A stretch of DNA of 64,000 nt from contig JAQNBH010000012.1 of NCBI GenBank assembly GCA_028752905.1, positions 28,405,816-28,469,815 of the forward strand, in the 5' to 3' direction. The stretch is from Cladorhizidae sp. MBARI D1340-BT2 (taxonomy: Eukaryota > Porifera > Demospongiae > Poecilosclerida > Cladorhizidae). Shown here in pieces: positions 22,767 to 33,211 of the stretch. The notes beneath the pieces are model-generated. The model was not told the origin of the DNA, searched no databases, and saw nothing but the letters and a program-made list of their open reading frames with translations. A program made the translations under genes and the position numbers. The stretch's first letter is position 1, and every line of letters begins with the position of its first letter.

Positions 22767-24128
22767 CCTTCACAAGTCCAGTAGTGAGTTTGTGTTAGTT
22801 ATTTGAATGCAAGTCCATCATGTTGTTAAATTGTATAGCCTGACAGACTGTAATAATGATGATTCCACTTCAAATTGTCTTCTTTTCATGCTCCTCATCC
22901 AATTATGTGTGTGTAAATTCTGTGGTGGTCAAGCAGGATATATATATCACCTTCAAAATTGCACAGTTTCGCCAAGCATCTCAAAGATTGCTCTAGAATG
23001 ATTGATTCTCAAACTTGCATTGTAACTTACACATTATAATATGTACATATTATTTCATTGCCCATTTAGAGGCACTGTTAAAAATAAAAAATAAATAATA
23101 ATAATAATAATAATGCTGATTGATATTGATTAAAATTTATTACACCTGTGATCTGAACTACCTACAAATTCATTTATTAAGATAATCTTGAGATCCAGTG
23201 CATCAGTTTTATCCTATGAACATGAAGAAGCATTAAGTAATTCAGGCATTCCTGCTTCACCATTGCACGAAGATGCGTCTTTACATGCCTTAGGACACTA
23301 AAAGACCTTTCAGAAGATGCATTGGTGGCAGGCATGACCACAAGGCATTTGACGGAAGACAAAAGTGTCAACTGATCAGAGGAAAGTGAAAAAAAGTAAT
23401 TCTTGACATCAAAAATGTTGAATTTGTTCATCTCAAGGGTCTCCTACTGACTTGTCTTGGGACTGTAGTGTTGGAAATGCACCAAAGATCTAGTCAGCAT
23501 TGCTTGTCCTTATTCTTTTTGTTTTGTCTTGATTCCCATGATACAAATATGGCAGTACGCAACATCTTTGGCCTCATCATACAGTACGTGAGGAATGGCT
23601 ATTTCGAGAACCAAACAGGCAGAAAAGCACGGAAGATTAAATTCTTCTTACAAAGGAGCGTTTAGGAAAGTTGAACGAGATTGGTTGGTGGGGAATATCT
23701 CCAGCGATCTCCAGTGGACCTCAGCAGATGGAGCAGCTCCAGGAGTAGCGATAAGAAGGACAGACTGGATTGACAAAACTGCTAAACGTTCCGTGATGTT
23801 GCAAACAATTGTTTGATTATCAACTCTATACGCATGCGCATGATTTGATTTAAGCAGGCTTGAACTGCGAACCTTTAAACTTTTATTTAGCCATAGTTAA
23901 AAAAAGTGGTCCGGCCAAAACTGGAGCAGCCGGACCCTTTGCTACGGCCTTGCTCACCTATTCGTGAACTAGAAGCCATGACCTTTCTTTAGTACTCAAA
24001 CTCAATGGTCCACGTGCCTATAATTCTAATTCGAACTCTTATTTATTTAATAAAAAATTTTTTTATAGCTGGGCTTGAAATTTGGTGCGGCCAAAACCGG
24101 AGCGGCCATAGTGGTTGCTATGGCCCTG
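22767..24128 (-). mobile_element. hAT-type element fragment, left end missing (M3 copy)
   Basis: The right end (reverse complement CAGGGCCATAGCAACCACTA) and interior match the fuller copy at 61983-63510. The left terminal repeat is absent here. The element holds a hAT dimerization ORF on the minus strand and an (AAT)n microsatellite at about 23086-23114. Confidence 0.65.
23177..23431 (-). pseudogene. hAT transposase C-terminal dimerization domain (84 codons)
   Basis: The frame shows LVVMPATNASSERSFSVLRH followed by VKTHLRAMVKQECLNYLMLL, the classic hAT C-terminal dimerization signature (A..ERSFS..K..K..LR). The catalytic core is not recognisable nearby. The plus-strand frames at 23468-23816 show no known domain. 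The copy in M7 (62491-62793) is slightly longer at the C-terminus because of a small indel. Confidence 0.8.
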
Positions 24129-24835
24129 CAACTAATATACACACCAATCCCACCAACCCAACTCATACACACTCCACCATAACCACAACCAAACTCACAC
24201 ACCCACCACCCAACCCATACCCCCTCTACCCACCAACTCAATCATACGCACACTAACCACACCACATCAACTCATTCACACAATACCCACATTAGTTCAA
24301 CATTCTCACCCCATCACACATACTTCTACAATTAGTCCATCCCCATCCATCGTAAGTCAACCAAAATATAGACCACATGCACAACCCAAACCAACCCAAA
24401 CTCACACACCATCCTAAACCAGCAACTCATATACGCACACCACACTACACCAATCCTACCCACACCACTCCCACCACCCCAACTCAAACATACATCACTT
24501 CACCACCCTATCCCATAAACACACCACCCCCACCATCCCAACCAAATGACACACACCCACCCTCAACCCACACAAACACAAACACACCACTACCCCACTT
24601 CACTTATCCCACAACCCCAACCCACACACACCATGCCCACAAACACCACCTCATACACACACACCATGCCCACAATACCAGCTCTTGCACACACCTCTCC
24701 CACTACCAAACTCATACACACACCACACAACTCATACCCCCTCTACCGACCAACTAAATCATGCACACACTAACCCCCACCACCATAACTCACATACACA
24801 TACTCCCATTAGTTCCAACACAAAAACATTCTTTA
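24129..24835. repeat. C/A-rich, G-depleted tract (M3 copy)
   Basis: About 700 bp with almost no G on the plus strand, made of CCAACCCAAACTCACACACC-like degenerate words. Long Thr/Pro/His frames are compositional. Confidence 0.85.
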
Positions 24836-24897
24836 TTTAGCACCCTCCCTCACACGCTCTCCTGCACTTAGTGCCCAATCCTCCCTCCCTTCCCTCC

Positions 24898-25079
24898 CAG
24901 GGTTTCATTTAGGGGGGGGGTAGGGGTGGCTGCTCCCCCTTGGAACGTTTGTGCCCCCACTTGGAAATTGTATTATTGCAATTAATTAGAAACTTTTTCA
25001 CATCTTTAACCATCATGCCCCCCCCTTAAAATGCCCCCTCCTTAAAATCCAGATTCCTCCAATTGCGCCAGAAACCCTG
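24898..25079. mobile_element. 182-bp CAGGGTTTC-ended MITE, copy 1
   Basis: Terminal inverted repeat CAGGGTTTC / GAAACCCTG. G-run just inside the left end and C-runs towards the right end. Copies at 28844-29034 and 48652-48829 share the same right flank. The left end resembles that of the hAT at 370 (CAGGGTTTCATYTAG), so it may be a non-autonomous relative. Confidence 0.7.
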
Positions 25080-25492
25080 CCCCTGTCCCAAAACACAGAT
25101 AGTCACACCCATTAATATTAAACATGGCTGAAATATTATCCCAGTCTTTTGAAACTTGTGAAAGTGGAACTTATAAAATCCAGTCCTATTCCTATACCCA
25201 GCCATGGATTTGTGAATAGGACTGCCAGGACATGTAAAAGCTGACCTGAAAAGTAGCACTAATTAAACTAAATAAAATAAAAAACAATCCTGTACGCTCA
25301 ATTTCTTGTGATGCATCATTTGTATGCTCTGTATTTTCTATTTCAGCTTCAGCGATTAACTAGCAACCTTTCCATTCTGGCAGCTGCGATATGAAAGTTG
25401 ACTCGTACCGAAGACTTATCTTTCTTAAAAAAAAATTGCCAATGATTTAACAGAATGCTTTAGCCATCAGGGGCACATGAAGACACGGAGAC
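25080..25492. other. Spacer between MITE and minisatellite B
   Basis: AT-rich, with TGTACGCTCAATTTCTT and CAGCTGCGATATGAAAGTTG shared with the equivalent place in the other units. No gene seen. Confidence 0.4.
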
Positions 25493-25977
25493 AATGCAAC
25501 ACATTTATACTCACTGGCAACACATTTATACTCGCTGGCAACAAATTTATACTCACTGGCAACATATTTATACTCACTGGCAACACATTTATACTCACTG
25601 GCAACACATTTATACTCACTGGCAACACACATATACTCACTGGCAACACATTTATACTCACTGGCAACACATTTATACTCGCTGGCAAAACATTTATGCT
25701 CACTGGAAACACATTTATACTCACTGGCAACACATTTATACTCACTGGCAACACATTTATACTCACTGGCAACACATTTATACTCACTGGCAACACATTT
25801 ATACTCACTGGCAACACCTTTATACTCACTGGTATCACATTTATACTCACTGGCAACACATTTATACTCACTGGTATCACATTTATACTCACTGGCAACA
25901 CATTTATACTCACAGGCAACACATTTATACTCACGGCAACACATTTATACTCACTGGCAACACATTTATACTCGCTA
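25493..25977. repeat. 21-bp minisatellite array B (about 23 units)
   Basis: Same unit as array A. The last unit is fused directly to integrase sequence (CTCGCTAAATGCCAGAAGG), with loss of the LTR, gag and protease part, so the array end is a deletion breakpoint. Confidence 0.95.
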
Positions 25978-27290
25978 AATGCCAGAAGGCAGGTAGATGC
26001 CCACAGACCCTGGCTCCACTAATCTCTATGCCAATTATCACAGAACTAATGACAAGGGTAGCTTTTGATATAATTGACCCTTTGCCTCACACTAGAGCCG
26101 GCAACAAGTACCTGTTAACATCCATGGATTTTGCCAGACAGTGATACAACACTACTCAGGAAAGCTGTTGCTGAAACTCTTTCTTCTGCTTTGATGGACA
26201 TATTCTCTCCCCCAGAAATATCAGCTAACTACTGACAGATCAGGGCAGCAATTTTGTGTCATTCTTGTGACAACCTTATATAAGAAACTAGGCATTCACC
26301 ATATCAAAGCAAGTCCATAACACCCTCAGACGAACAGTTTCATGCCACATTTAAACAAATGATTAAGAAGGTCAGTAAACACAAACAAGAGTGGGGTACG
26401 TTGCTTCCTGCAAATCTTGTTTGCTTAAAGGGAAGACACCAATAAATCCACACCATTTTCTCCCTTTAAACTAGTCTTCAGTTTTCATGTTAGAGGACCT
26501 CTGCAGATTTTGAAGAAGACCTGGACTGACAGTCCGTGTAAAGACACCACTGTTGTTCAATGGTGAGCCTAGAACAGATGCAGCACATAGCTCAACCAAA
26601 CAGGAGAACTACCAAGAACAGACAGAAAGTTATTTCAACCTGAAAGCTAGAAAATAAACCTTCAAACTCGGTAAGCAAGTGTTGATACTCACCCCAGTTG
26701 CTTCCAACAAACTCATGGCCCAATTGCAATGACCTTATGAAATCATCAGCAAAGTATCAACAGTTACATACAGAGTGCACATGCATGACAGAAAGAAAAC
26801 AATTCATGTCAACATGATGAAGTCCTGGCAGCGTTCAGAAGCATCTGTATTTTATATCATCCTAACAAATAAAGACTCTGCAGGTACTTCTCTTACCAAC
26901 CCTATGGGAATTAGACTAACAAGCTCTCATGGGACCAAACTTAAATGATGGACAGATTTACTGCTCCAATGCTTGATAGATACTTCCCCTACAGTCTTCA
27001 CAAATAGCTCTGGTAAAACAACGGCAGTGGAACATGCCATTGAGACCAAGCTCATCAGGATTCCAGCAAGGCAAGTCCCCAAGAGTTGTGAAGATGGTAT
27101 TCACAAGGAAATCCAGACATTGTTGGAACATAATATTCTAGAAGCATGTAAGACCCCATGGTCATTTCCAATTCTACAGGTGAAGAAGAAAGGTAATGTG
27201 GTGAGGATGTGCATTGAATAGAGCCAATTGAATGCATGACACAAGCCGACCAACAGCCAGACAAGACACGTATTGTTTACAGATCAGAAG
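25978..27290 (+). pseudogene. Integrase and RT-start relic G3a
   Basis: Starts inside the integrase at KCQKAGRCPQT and continues with TRVAFDIIDPLP and NKYLLTSMDFAR (start of the catalytic core), then LTDQG and HHIKAS fragments. The C-terminal GPYEIISKVSTVTYRVHM-like and HVNMMKSW motifs (about 26735-26830) are followed by TSPTVFTNSSGKTTAVEHAI and KEIQTLLEHNILEACKTPW, the segment preceding the RT fingers. Frames are broken many times. Its nearest relative is G5 (51.5-52.6 kb). Confidence 0.75.
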
Positions 27291-27344
27291 TGAAAAATTC
27301 CACTCCTGCTCCAGCTAACTACTCCAAACTCCAGAAGAAAGGGG

Positions 27345-28745
27345 GGAGGGGCATGGTGTGTTAGGCCCACTCTGGGTGGGGCTTGTCTAGGTCTTGCATA
27401 CCTAGAAGAGGTACTAATGGTTTGCGGTCGGTTTCAATGAGAAATTTAAGTAGCTTGCAAACTTCTCCATTCCCAGGGGTAGCCAATGCCTCTTTCTCAA
27501 GTTGGGCATTCTTTGTTGAGTTTCTGTCATTGAACTGGAGGCATATGCAACTGGTTTCCAGTTAGAGCTGTTTTCTTGTAACAAAACTGCTCCCAGTCCA
27601 CATGATGAAGCATCTGCTGATTTTTTTGGGGTGCTTGTGTGTCATAGAGAACCAGTATCATTAGTTTTGATACCTCTTCTTTGAGGTTGGTGAAGGCCTG
27701 CTGTTTAGCATTTCACCACATACAAGTTGTTTTATTGCAAGTAGCAATGGAAGAGTATGAGTGATCTCTGCTAGCTTGCTGGAAAATTTAAACATCTGAT
27801 TTGCCATCCCCATGAGGGGTTGTAGCTCTGGAATCTTTGTGGGCGGCTTCATTTCACAAATGGCAGATGTCTCGTCTTGATCTGCCTGGATTCCATTTGA
27901 GTCAATGATGCGAGCAAGGAATTTCAGTTTGGATTTCTCAAACTCGCATTTGCTTGGGTTGAGTGTAGCTCTAGCTGCTTTGATGCGCTCAAGCACAGCT
28001 GTCAGGCAAATATCATGCTCCTCCTTGTTCTTTCCAAACACTAGAACATCATCCATCAGGCAGAGAGCTCCTTGTAGTCCTCAGCGTATTCTGCTCTTTC
28101 ATTTCTGAAAGTGTTCTGCTGCACTAGATGTGAAATGGCAGCGTGTTGAAGTACCATCAGAAAGGAGTGATGAAGATCATTAGGGGTCGTGATGTCTTGG
28201 CTAAAGGAATTTGCCAGAATCCACTCGCATCAAGTTTACTGAAAACCTTGGCTCCTGTTAGCTGAGCGAGAGTCATCCACTTTTGGCAGTGGATGTACCT
28301 CCCTGAAGACATTCTCATTTAGAGGCTTGAGGTCGACACGAATTGGAATTGCTCCAGCTATCTTTGGCACTACGACCATTCCTGCACAGCAAGGTGTTGG
28401 TTCTTCCACTTTGGATATGACACTGTTAGATTCCATCCCGGTAAGCTCTTCTTTCACTTTTGTCCTTAGAGTTATTGGGATATGTCTCGGAGCCAAGAGA
28501 GAGAGGTTTAGCATCAGCCTTGAGTTTGACTTCATACTCCTCTCCTAGATTGCCAGGCCATGGAAGACCGATGGATTCTTCTGCGTTATGCTTGCATGAA
28601 TGTCGGGTTTTTGCTCCACATTTATGCCAATTATACTGCAAGATTCAGGGCAGATATAGCTGGCTGTACAAGTAAGTTAGTCTTCAGACCGTCACCTACG
28701 AATATGGGGTGCCTCGTCAACTTTTTGCTACTTGCCACTTAGTGC
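27345..28745 (-). pseudogene. Antisense Ty3-type PR end - RT - RNase H fragment
   Basis: Reading the minus strand from 28745: a protease-RT junction region, RT fingers (GMESNSVISKVEEPTPCCAG and GAIPIRVDLKPLNEN, 28236-28520), the RT catalytic motif MDDVLVFGKN (start 28056) with LNPSKCEFEKSKLKFL, then RNase H-like SADASSCGLGAVLLQ and WKPVAYASSS (about 27520-27625) and a KPLVPLLGMQDLD end (about 27370-27410). Domain order is the canonical PR-RT-RH. It is interrupted by stops and frameshifts, and lies opposite to the plus-strand elements, so it appears to be another family. Confidence 0.8.
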
Positions 28746-28843
28746 CCAATCCTCCCTCCCTTCCCTCCTCTCCCAAAACACAGGTAGACCACTCCCTCGA
28801 GGTTTCATATAACTCAGGAGACCCAGGCGGAAGGAGTGGTACC

Positions 28844-29034
28844 CAGGGTTTCATTTGGGATGGGGGGGGGGGGGGGGTTGCCAGGGGCGGCTGCTCCCCC
28901 TTGGCACGTTTGTGCCCCCCCTTGGAAATTGTATTATTAAAATACATTAGAAACTTTTTCACATCTTTAACCATCATGCCCCCCCCCCCCCACCACTTAA
29001 AATCCAGATTCTTCCAGTTGCGCCAGAAACCCTG
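28844..29034. mobile_element. 191-bp CAGGGTTTC-ended MITE, copy 2
   Basis: A G-run of about 17-19 follows the left end (from about 28861), with a long C-run at 28979-28991 towards the right. Same ends and right flank as copy 1; the left flank differs. Confidence 0.7.
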
Positions 29035-29835
29035 CCCCTGTCCCAAAACACAGATAGCCACACCCACTAATATTAAACATGGCTGAAATATTATCCCAGT
29101 CTTTTGAAACTTGTGAAAGCGAAACTTATAAACCACCAAAAAATCCAGTCCTATTCCTATAGCCAGCCTGACCTGAAAAGTAGCACTAATTAAAGGTTTC
29201 CTCACCCTCACTGCCACTACCAGGCTGATCACTTGAACCAAAAGCACTAACACTGTCAAAACAATAACATTTATTATGTATTAGCTAAATAAATTATTTA
29301 TAAGCTATAGCTACTACTTCATTCATCTTATGACTCATTTACTCCAAAAATGCTTACCTCAAACATTTATGCTAAATAAAATAAAAAACAATCCTGTACG
29401 CTCAATTTCTTCTGACGCATCATTTGTATGCTCTGTATTTTCTATTTCATGCATCAGCGAGTAACTAGCAAACTTTCCATTCTGGCAGCTGCGATATGAG
29501 AGTTGACTCGTACTGATGACTTCTCTTTCTTAAATTTTTTTGCCAATGATTTAACCAGAATGCTTTAGCCTTCAGGGGCACATGAAGACATGGAGACAAT
29601 GCAACACATTTATACTCACTGGCAACACATTTATACTCACAAGCAACATGTGTCACTTGAAATGCACGTGATTCATGATCTGTCAGCCAGTGATGGGTCT
29701 AGTTTCACACAATGCTCTTGAGAATTGAGATTCAGCAGTTGGGCAGCTCCAGGCCTGCATCAGTCTGATGCATGACTGTGCTTATACACTCTAGCATTCA
29801 ATCAAGTCAGGAATCACATGCATTTACCCAAGCCT
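29035..29835. other. Unit spacer with a two-unit minisatellite remnant
   Basis: Collinear with 25080-25492, then only about two 21-bp units (29604-29645), then the post-minisatellite block GTGTCACTTGAAATGCACGT. This is the minimal state of the minisatellite. Confidence 0.5.
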
Positions 29836-29922
29836 AACTGACAACACTTAGTCTGCACAACCATCAATTAACACTCACGACCTCTCACCTCACCCTTATA
29901 TTGGTATTAACATGATTGCGAC
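29836..29922 (+). repeat. LTR-like segment, 5' side of G3 (truncated)
   Basis: Short form of the LTR-like block. It joins GCGACAATTAAACAACAATT, so the left arm of the gag hairpin is missing here. Confidence 0.4.
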
Positions 29923-29999
29923 AATTAAACAACAATTGTGTAGCTGGTTGAAACAGCCCAGAAGAAGCTGGTAAAAGATTTGCTGTGCATGTTTAGACG

Positions 30000-30544
30000 A
30001 TGCTTCCACCACACATTGCTTTGGCAGTGAGGAACAAAGACCCAGCCACACTCAAAAAAGTTGGCACTATGGTTGACAAATATCTACACTTGGTTCATCT
30101 AGTACTCAGAAAATATAAGAGAAGGACCCCTTACCAACAGACACATAACCATGATGTCAAGAAGCCGGGACCAGCCAAGTGTCCTAAAGAGAAAGTATAC
30201 CTTTGCTGTCTCACCTGGCATCACTCACATGACTACCTGGTACAGGGCTTACTGAATGGCAAGAATGCAACCATCAAGTTAGACACAGCAGCTTCACACT
30301 CTGTGGTTTCCAAGACTGCACTTCTGGAAGGCTCTTTCGAGGGAGAGAAGCTTTCCTTAGTAAGGGTGACTGGTCCACTCAAGGAATTTGACTTAGCAAA
30401 CATACACATTGACATAGGTGGGAGACAGCAAAACTTCAAGGAGCTGTGGCTGATGGCATCACTGCTGATATTCTACTGGGTCAAGATGCTCCTTTCCTAA
30501 ACCACTTACTTGAGCCATTAGTGAAAGAGAGACTGACGATTTAA
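30000..30544 (+). pseudogene. Ty3-type gag end and protease, G3
   Basis: One of the two longest copies. A 166-codon open frame runs from MLPPHIALAVRNKD (gag-like) through KYKRRTPYQQTHNHD and KLDTAASHSVVSK (aspartic protease DTA) to NFKELWLMASLL. A frame change is needed to reach the flap-like LLGQDAPFLNHLLEPL before the stop at 30542-30544. In place of DTG it has DTA, which some retropepsins use. Confidence 0.75.
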
Positions 30545-30952
30545 ACACAAGCTATGTTGGTACAGACCAGACAAGCTGCAGAGCAAGAGCAACAACACTT
30601 GCAGGCTGATGAGATAGCTACAGTGAACTCAGGAGAAATACTAATACCGTGGGAGGAGTTAGTTGGAAATGACAGCGATATTTTGGTTGACCTGGATCAG
30701 AAACCCAGATAAAGCAAATAACAAAAATTAAAAGATGCTTAAGGCTTTGTCTCTATCCCATCTGTCATTCCTTAGATGAACATATCCTCTAAATTAGATG
30801 AGAACACGCCCTCTCAACCAGTTGGTAAACAAGTCCATGTTGATGAACATGGTTGTCCAGACTTTAGTGCTGGGCTACAGAACAACTCATACTTGCACAA
30901 AGAGTGAGAATCGCTGAACCAGGGGAACTCTGATTAGTTTTGTGAGGTTGGA

Positions 30953-32150
30953 TTGTTGTTTAGATGTCGACACGACAAGTTAGACAATGAAATGCACCAA
31001 CAAGTGTTGCCAGGCAACAGACAACAGCAAGCCATAGCTCACACACTCCACATGACTGGTCACCTCGGGTACAACACAGCCAGACACCGACTGTTGGCCC
31101 ACTTTTACTGGCCAGGCCTCAGCCGGGATGTGAATCAAGCCTGTGAATCCTGCGCTAAATGCCAGAAGGGAAGTAGACGTCCACAGACCCTGTCTCCACT
31201 AATCTCTATGCCAATTATCACAGAATTAATGACAAGGGTAGAAGTTGATCCTTTGCCTAACATCCCTGGAAAGCTGTTGCTGAAACTCTTTCTTCTGCTT
31301 TGATGGACATATTCTCTGCCCCAGGAATACCAGCTAAACTACTGACAGATCAGGGCATCAATTTTGTGTCATTCTTGTGACAACCTTATATCAGAAACTA
31401 GGCATTCACCACATCAAAGCAAGTCCATACCTCCCTCAGACGAACAGTACGTTAAAACGGTTTCATGCCACATAGAAACAAATTATTAAGAAGGTCAGTC
31501 AACACAGCACTGCTGTTCAATGTCTAACAACCATGAGGGAGAACCTGGAACAGATGCAGCACATAGCACCAGTTACATACAGAGTGCACATGCATGATAG
31601 AAAGAAAAGGCATAGAACTATTCATGTCAACATGATGAAGTCCTGGCACAGTCCAGTGGCATCTGTATTTTCTATCACCTTAACAGATGAAGAAACTCTG
31701 CAGGGACTTCTCTTACCAACCCTATGGGAATCAGATTCAAAAGCTCTCATGGGACCAAACTTAAATGATGGACAGACTTCACAGCTCCAATGCTTGATGG
31801 ATACTTCCCCAACAGTCTTCACAAATATCTCTGGGGAAACAACGGCAGTGGAACATGCCATTGAGACCAAGTAAGCCCAGCCCAACAGGATTCTGCCAAG
31901 GCAAGTGCCCAAGAGTTGTGAAGATCGTATTCACAAGGAAATCCAGACATTGTTGGAACATAATATTATGGAACCATCTAAGAACCCTGGTCATTTCCAA
32001 TCCTAAGGATGAGGAAGGACGAAATGGTAAGGATATGCATTGATTAGAGCCAATTGAATGCACTGACACAAGCCGACCAACAGCCAAACAAGACAAGTAT
32101 TGTTCGCAGATCAGAAGTAACAATTTCCACACACTCTCCTGCTAACTACT
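30953..32150 (+). pseudogene. Integrase followed in frame by the RT start, G3
   Basis: The zinc finger (HMTGHLGYN ... CESCAKCQ) lies at 30953-31190, degraded catalytic core pieces (LTDQG, TLYQKLGIHHIKAS-like) at 31330-31500, then a 113-codon open frame (31533-31874). That frame carries the integrase C-terminal HVNMMKSWHSP (residues 31-41) and, without a break, DTSPTVFTNISGETTAVEHA (from residue 90), which is the lead-in of Ty3-type RT. The RT palm and RNase H are absent; the sequence passes into the 3' LTR-like block. Confidence 0.8.
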
Positions 32151-32188
32151 CCATACTCCTTAAAAGGAAGGGGTGGGGGCAGAGGCCA

Positions 32189-32250
32189 AGCCTAACTGGC
32201 AACACTTAGCCTCCTCACACACTAACGACATGATTTGATTGGTTATTTGT
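32189..32250 (+). repeat. LTR-like segment, 3' side of G3
   Basis: Shortened block CCTAACTGGCAACACTTAGC to TTGGTTATTTG. It is followed by GTGTTGCCAATGAGTGTAAA (about 32288), an inverted relative of the minisatellite unit. Confidence 0.4.
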
Positions 32251-32547
32251 TATTACCGTATTTATGTATTAAATGTAAATGAAATGTGTTGCCAATGAGT
32301 GTAAATGTGTTGCCTTGTTTCTCACCCTGATGAAGACGGAGCTAGAAACAGGCAAAAACATAACAAAATACTCATAAAAAAATAAATCTTATGATGAAAG
32401 TTAACACTCAAGTAAAATGGATGTTGCCACCTCTCCTTCCATTGATTGCTAGAATCTATTCCCATTGTAAAATCTCCATGAAGACGTCAGGAAGCCACAA
32501 AGTTCATAACATAGCAATCCCAATGATAAGTTAGTTATTCTAGTTAG

Positions 32548-32639
32548 CTAAATTTGGTGAGCACAGTGAAGTTGTTCTTCAGATGCCTCTAGATTTGCTA
32601 GTCTGCACATGCGTCCCCTTAATGGCATCTTTCTTACTG
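32548..32639 (-). CDS. Terminal exon L4 of the Death-domain gene
   Basis: 92 bp with the same acceptor and frame as L1. It encodes AVRKMPLRGRMCRLANLEAS and ends AHQI then TAG. It serves module M4, whose last Death exon ends 573 bp away on the minus strand. Confidence 0.7.
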
Positions 32640-33211
32640 CTGTAAGTAAAGCAGAAGAGGCCATGACTCAATTTCTGTACTCCATTGTTAACTTTACAGA
32701 GCAATGTGGAGGGGGAAGGACAAGTGAAGAGCAAGCACGACGAAAAGGGATTGAAAAGATATGCTAATTACAGGCCAGAACATTTCACATGTGCAGGAGA
32801 AATGGAGCTGGTCTGAAGACTTTGGAGGACTTTTCATGAATACCTAACAGAACATCACATAACCACACTAGCTTTGAAGTCACATGTTCTAGCCTATATA
32901 GAGTGTTTTCAGTCCTGATGAGTTTATGCTGAGTATTGGACCTGTTAATGCACATAATTATTTTAAGAGTCTTTATCTATAATTACTTCAATACAAACTA
33001 CGCACCTGCAAAGATGCATTTACGCATTAGAATCGTGCGAATATGGTTGACCAGTTCCAAAAGTGTTCAGGATTGTTCTACCTTATGTAATATCTAGATA
33101 TACAAGAACTATGTAAAAAAACAAGATAAACAAGACTGTGCCCATGTAGACTAAGGGTGATCACCCTTTACCACTTAAAATATACACACCAACACAACCA
33201 GCTAGACCAAC

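Noticed and set aside
23595..23816. Plus-strand 73-codon frame near the hAT right part (also 62957-63178)
   Set aside because: Present in both copies of a recently duplicated block, so conservation is not informative; it lies antisense in a hAT element and no domain is recognised.
25978..32150. An intact, currently mobile retrotransposon
   Set aside because: Every copy lacks the RT palm on its own strand and has multiple stops and frame breaks; LTR ends are not clean.
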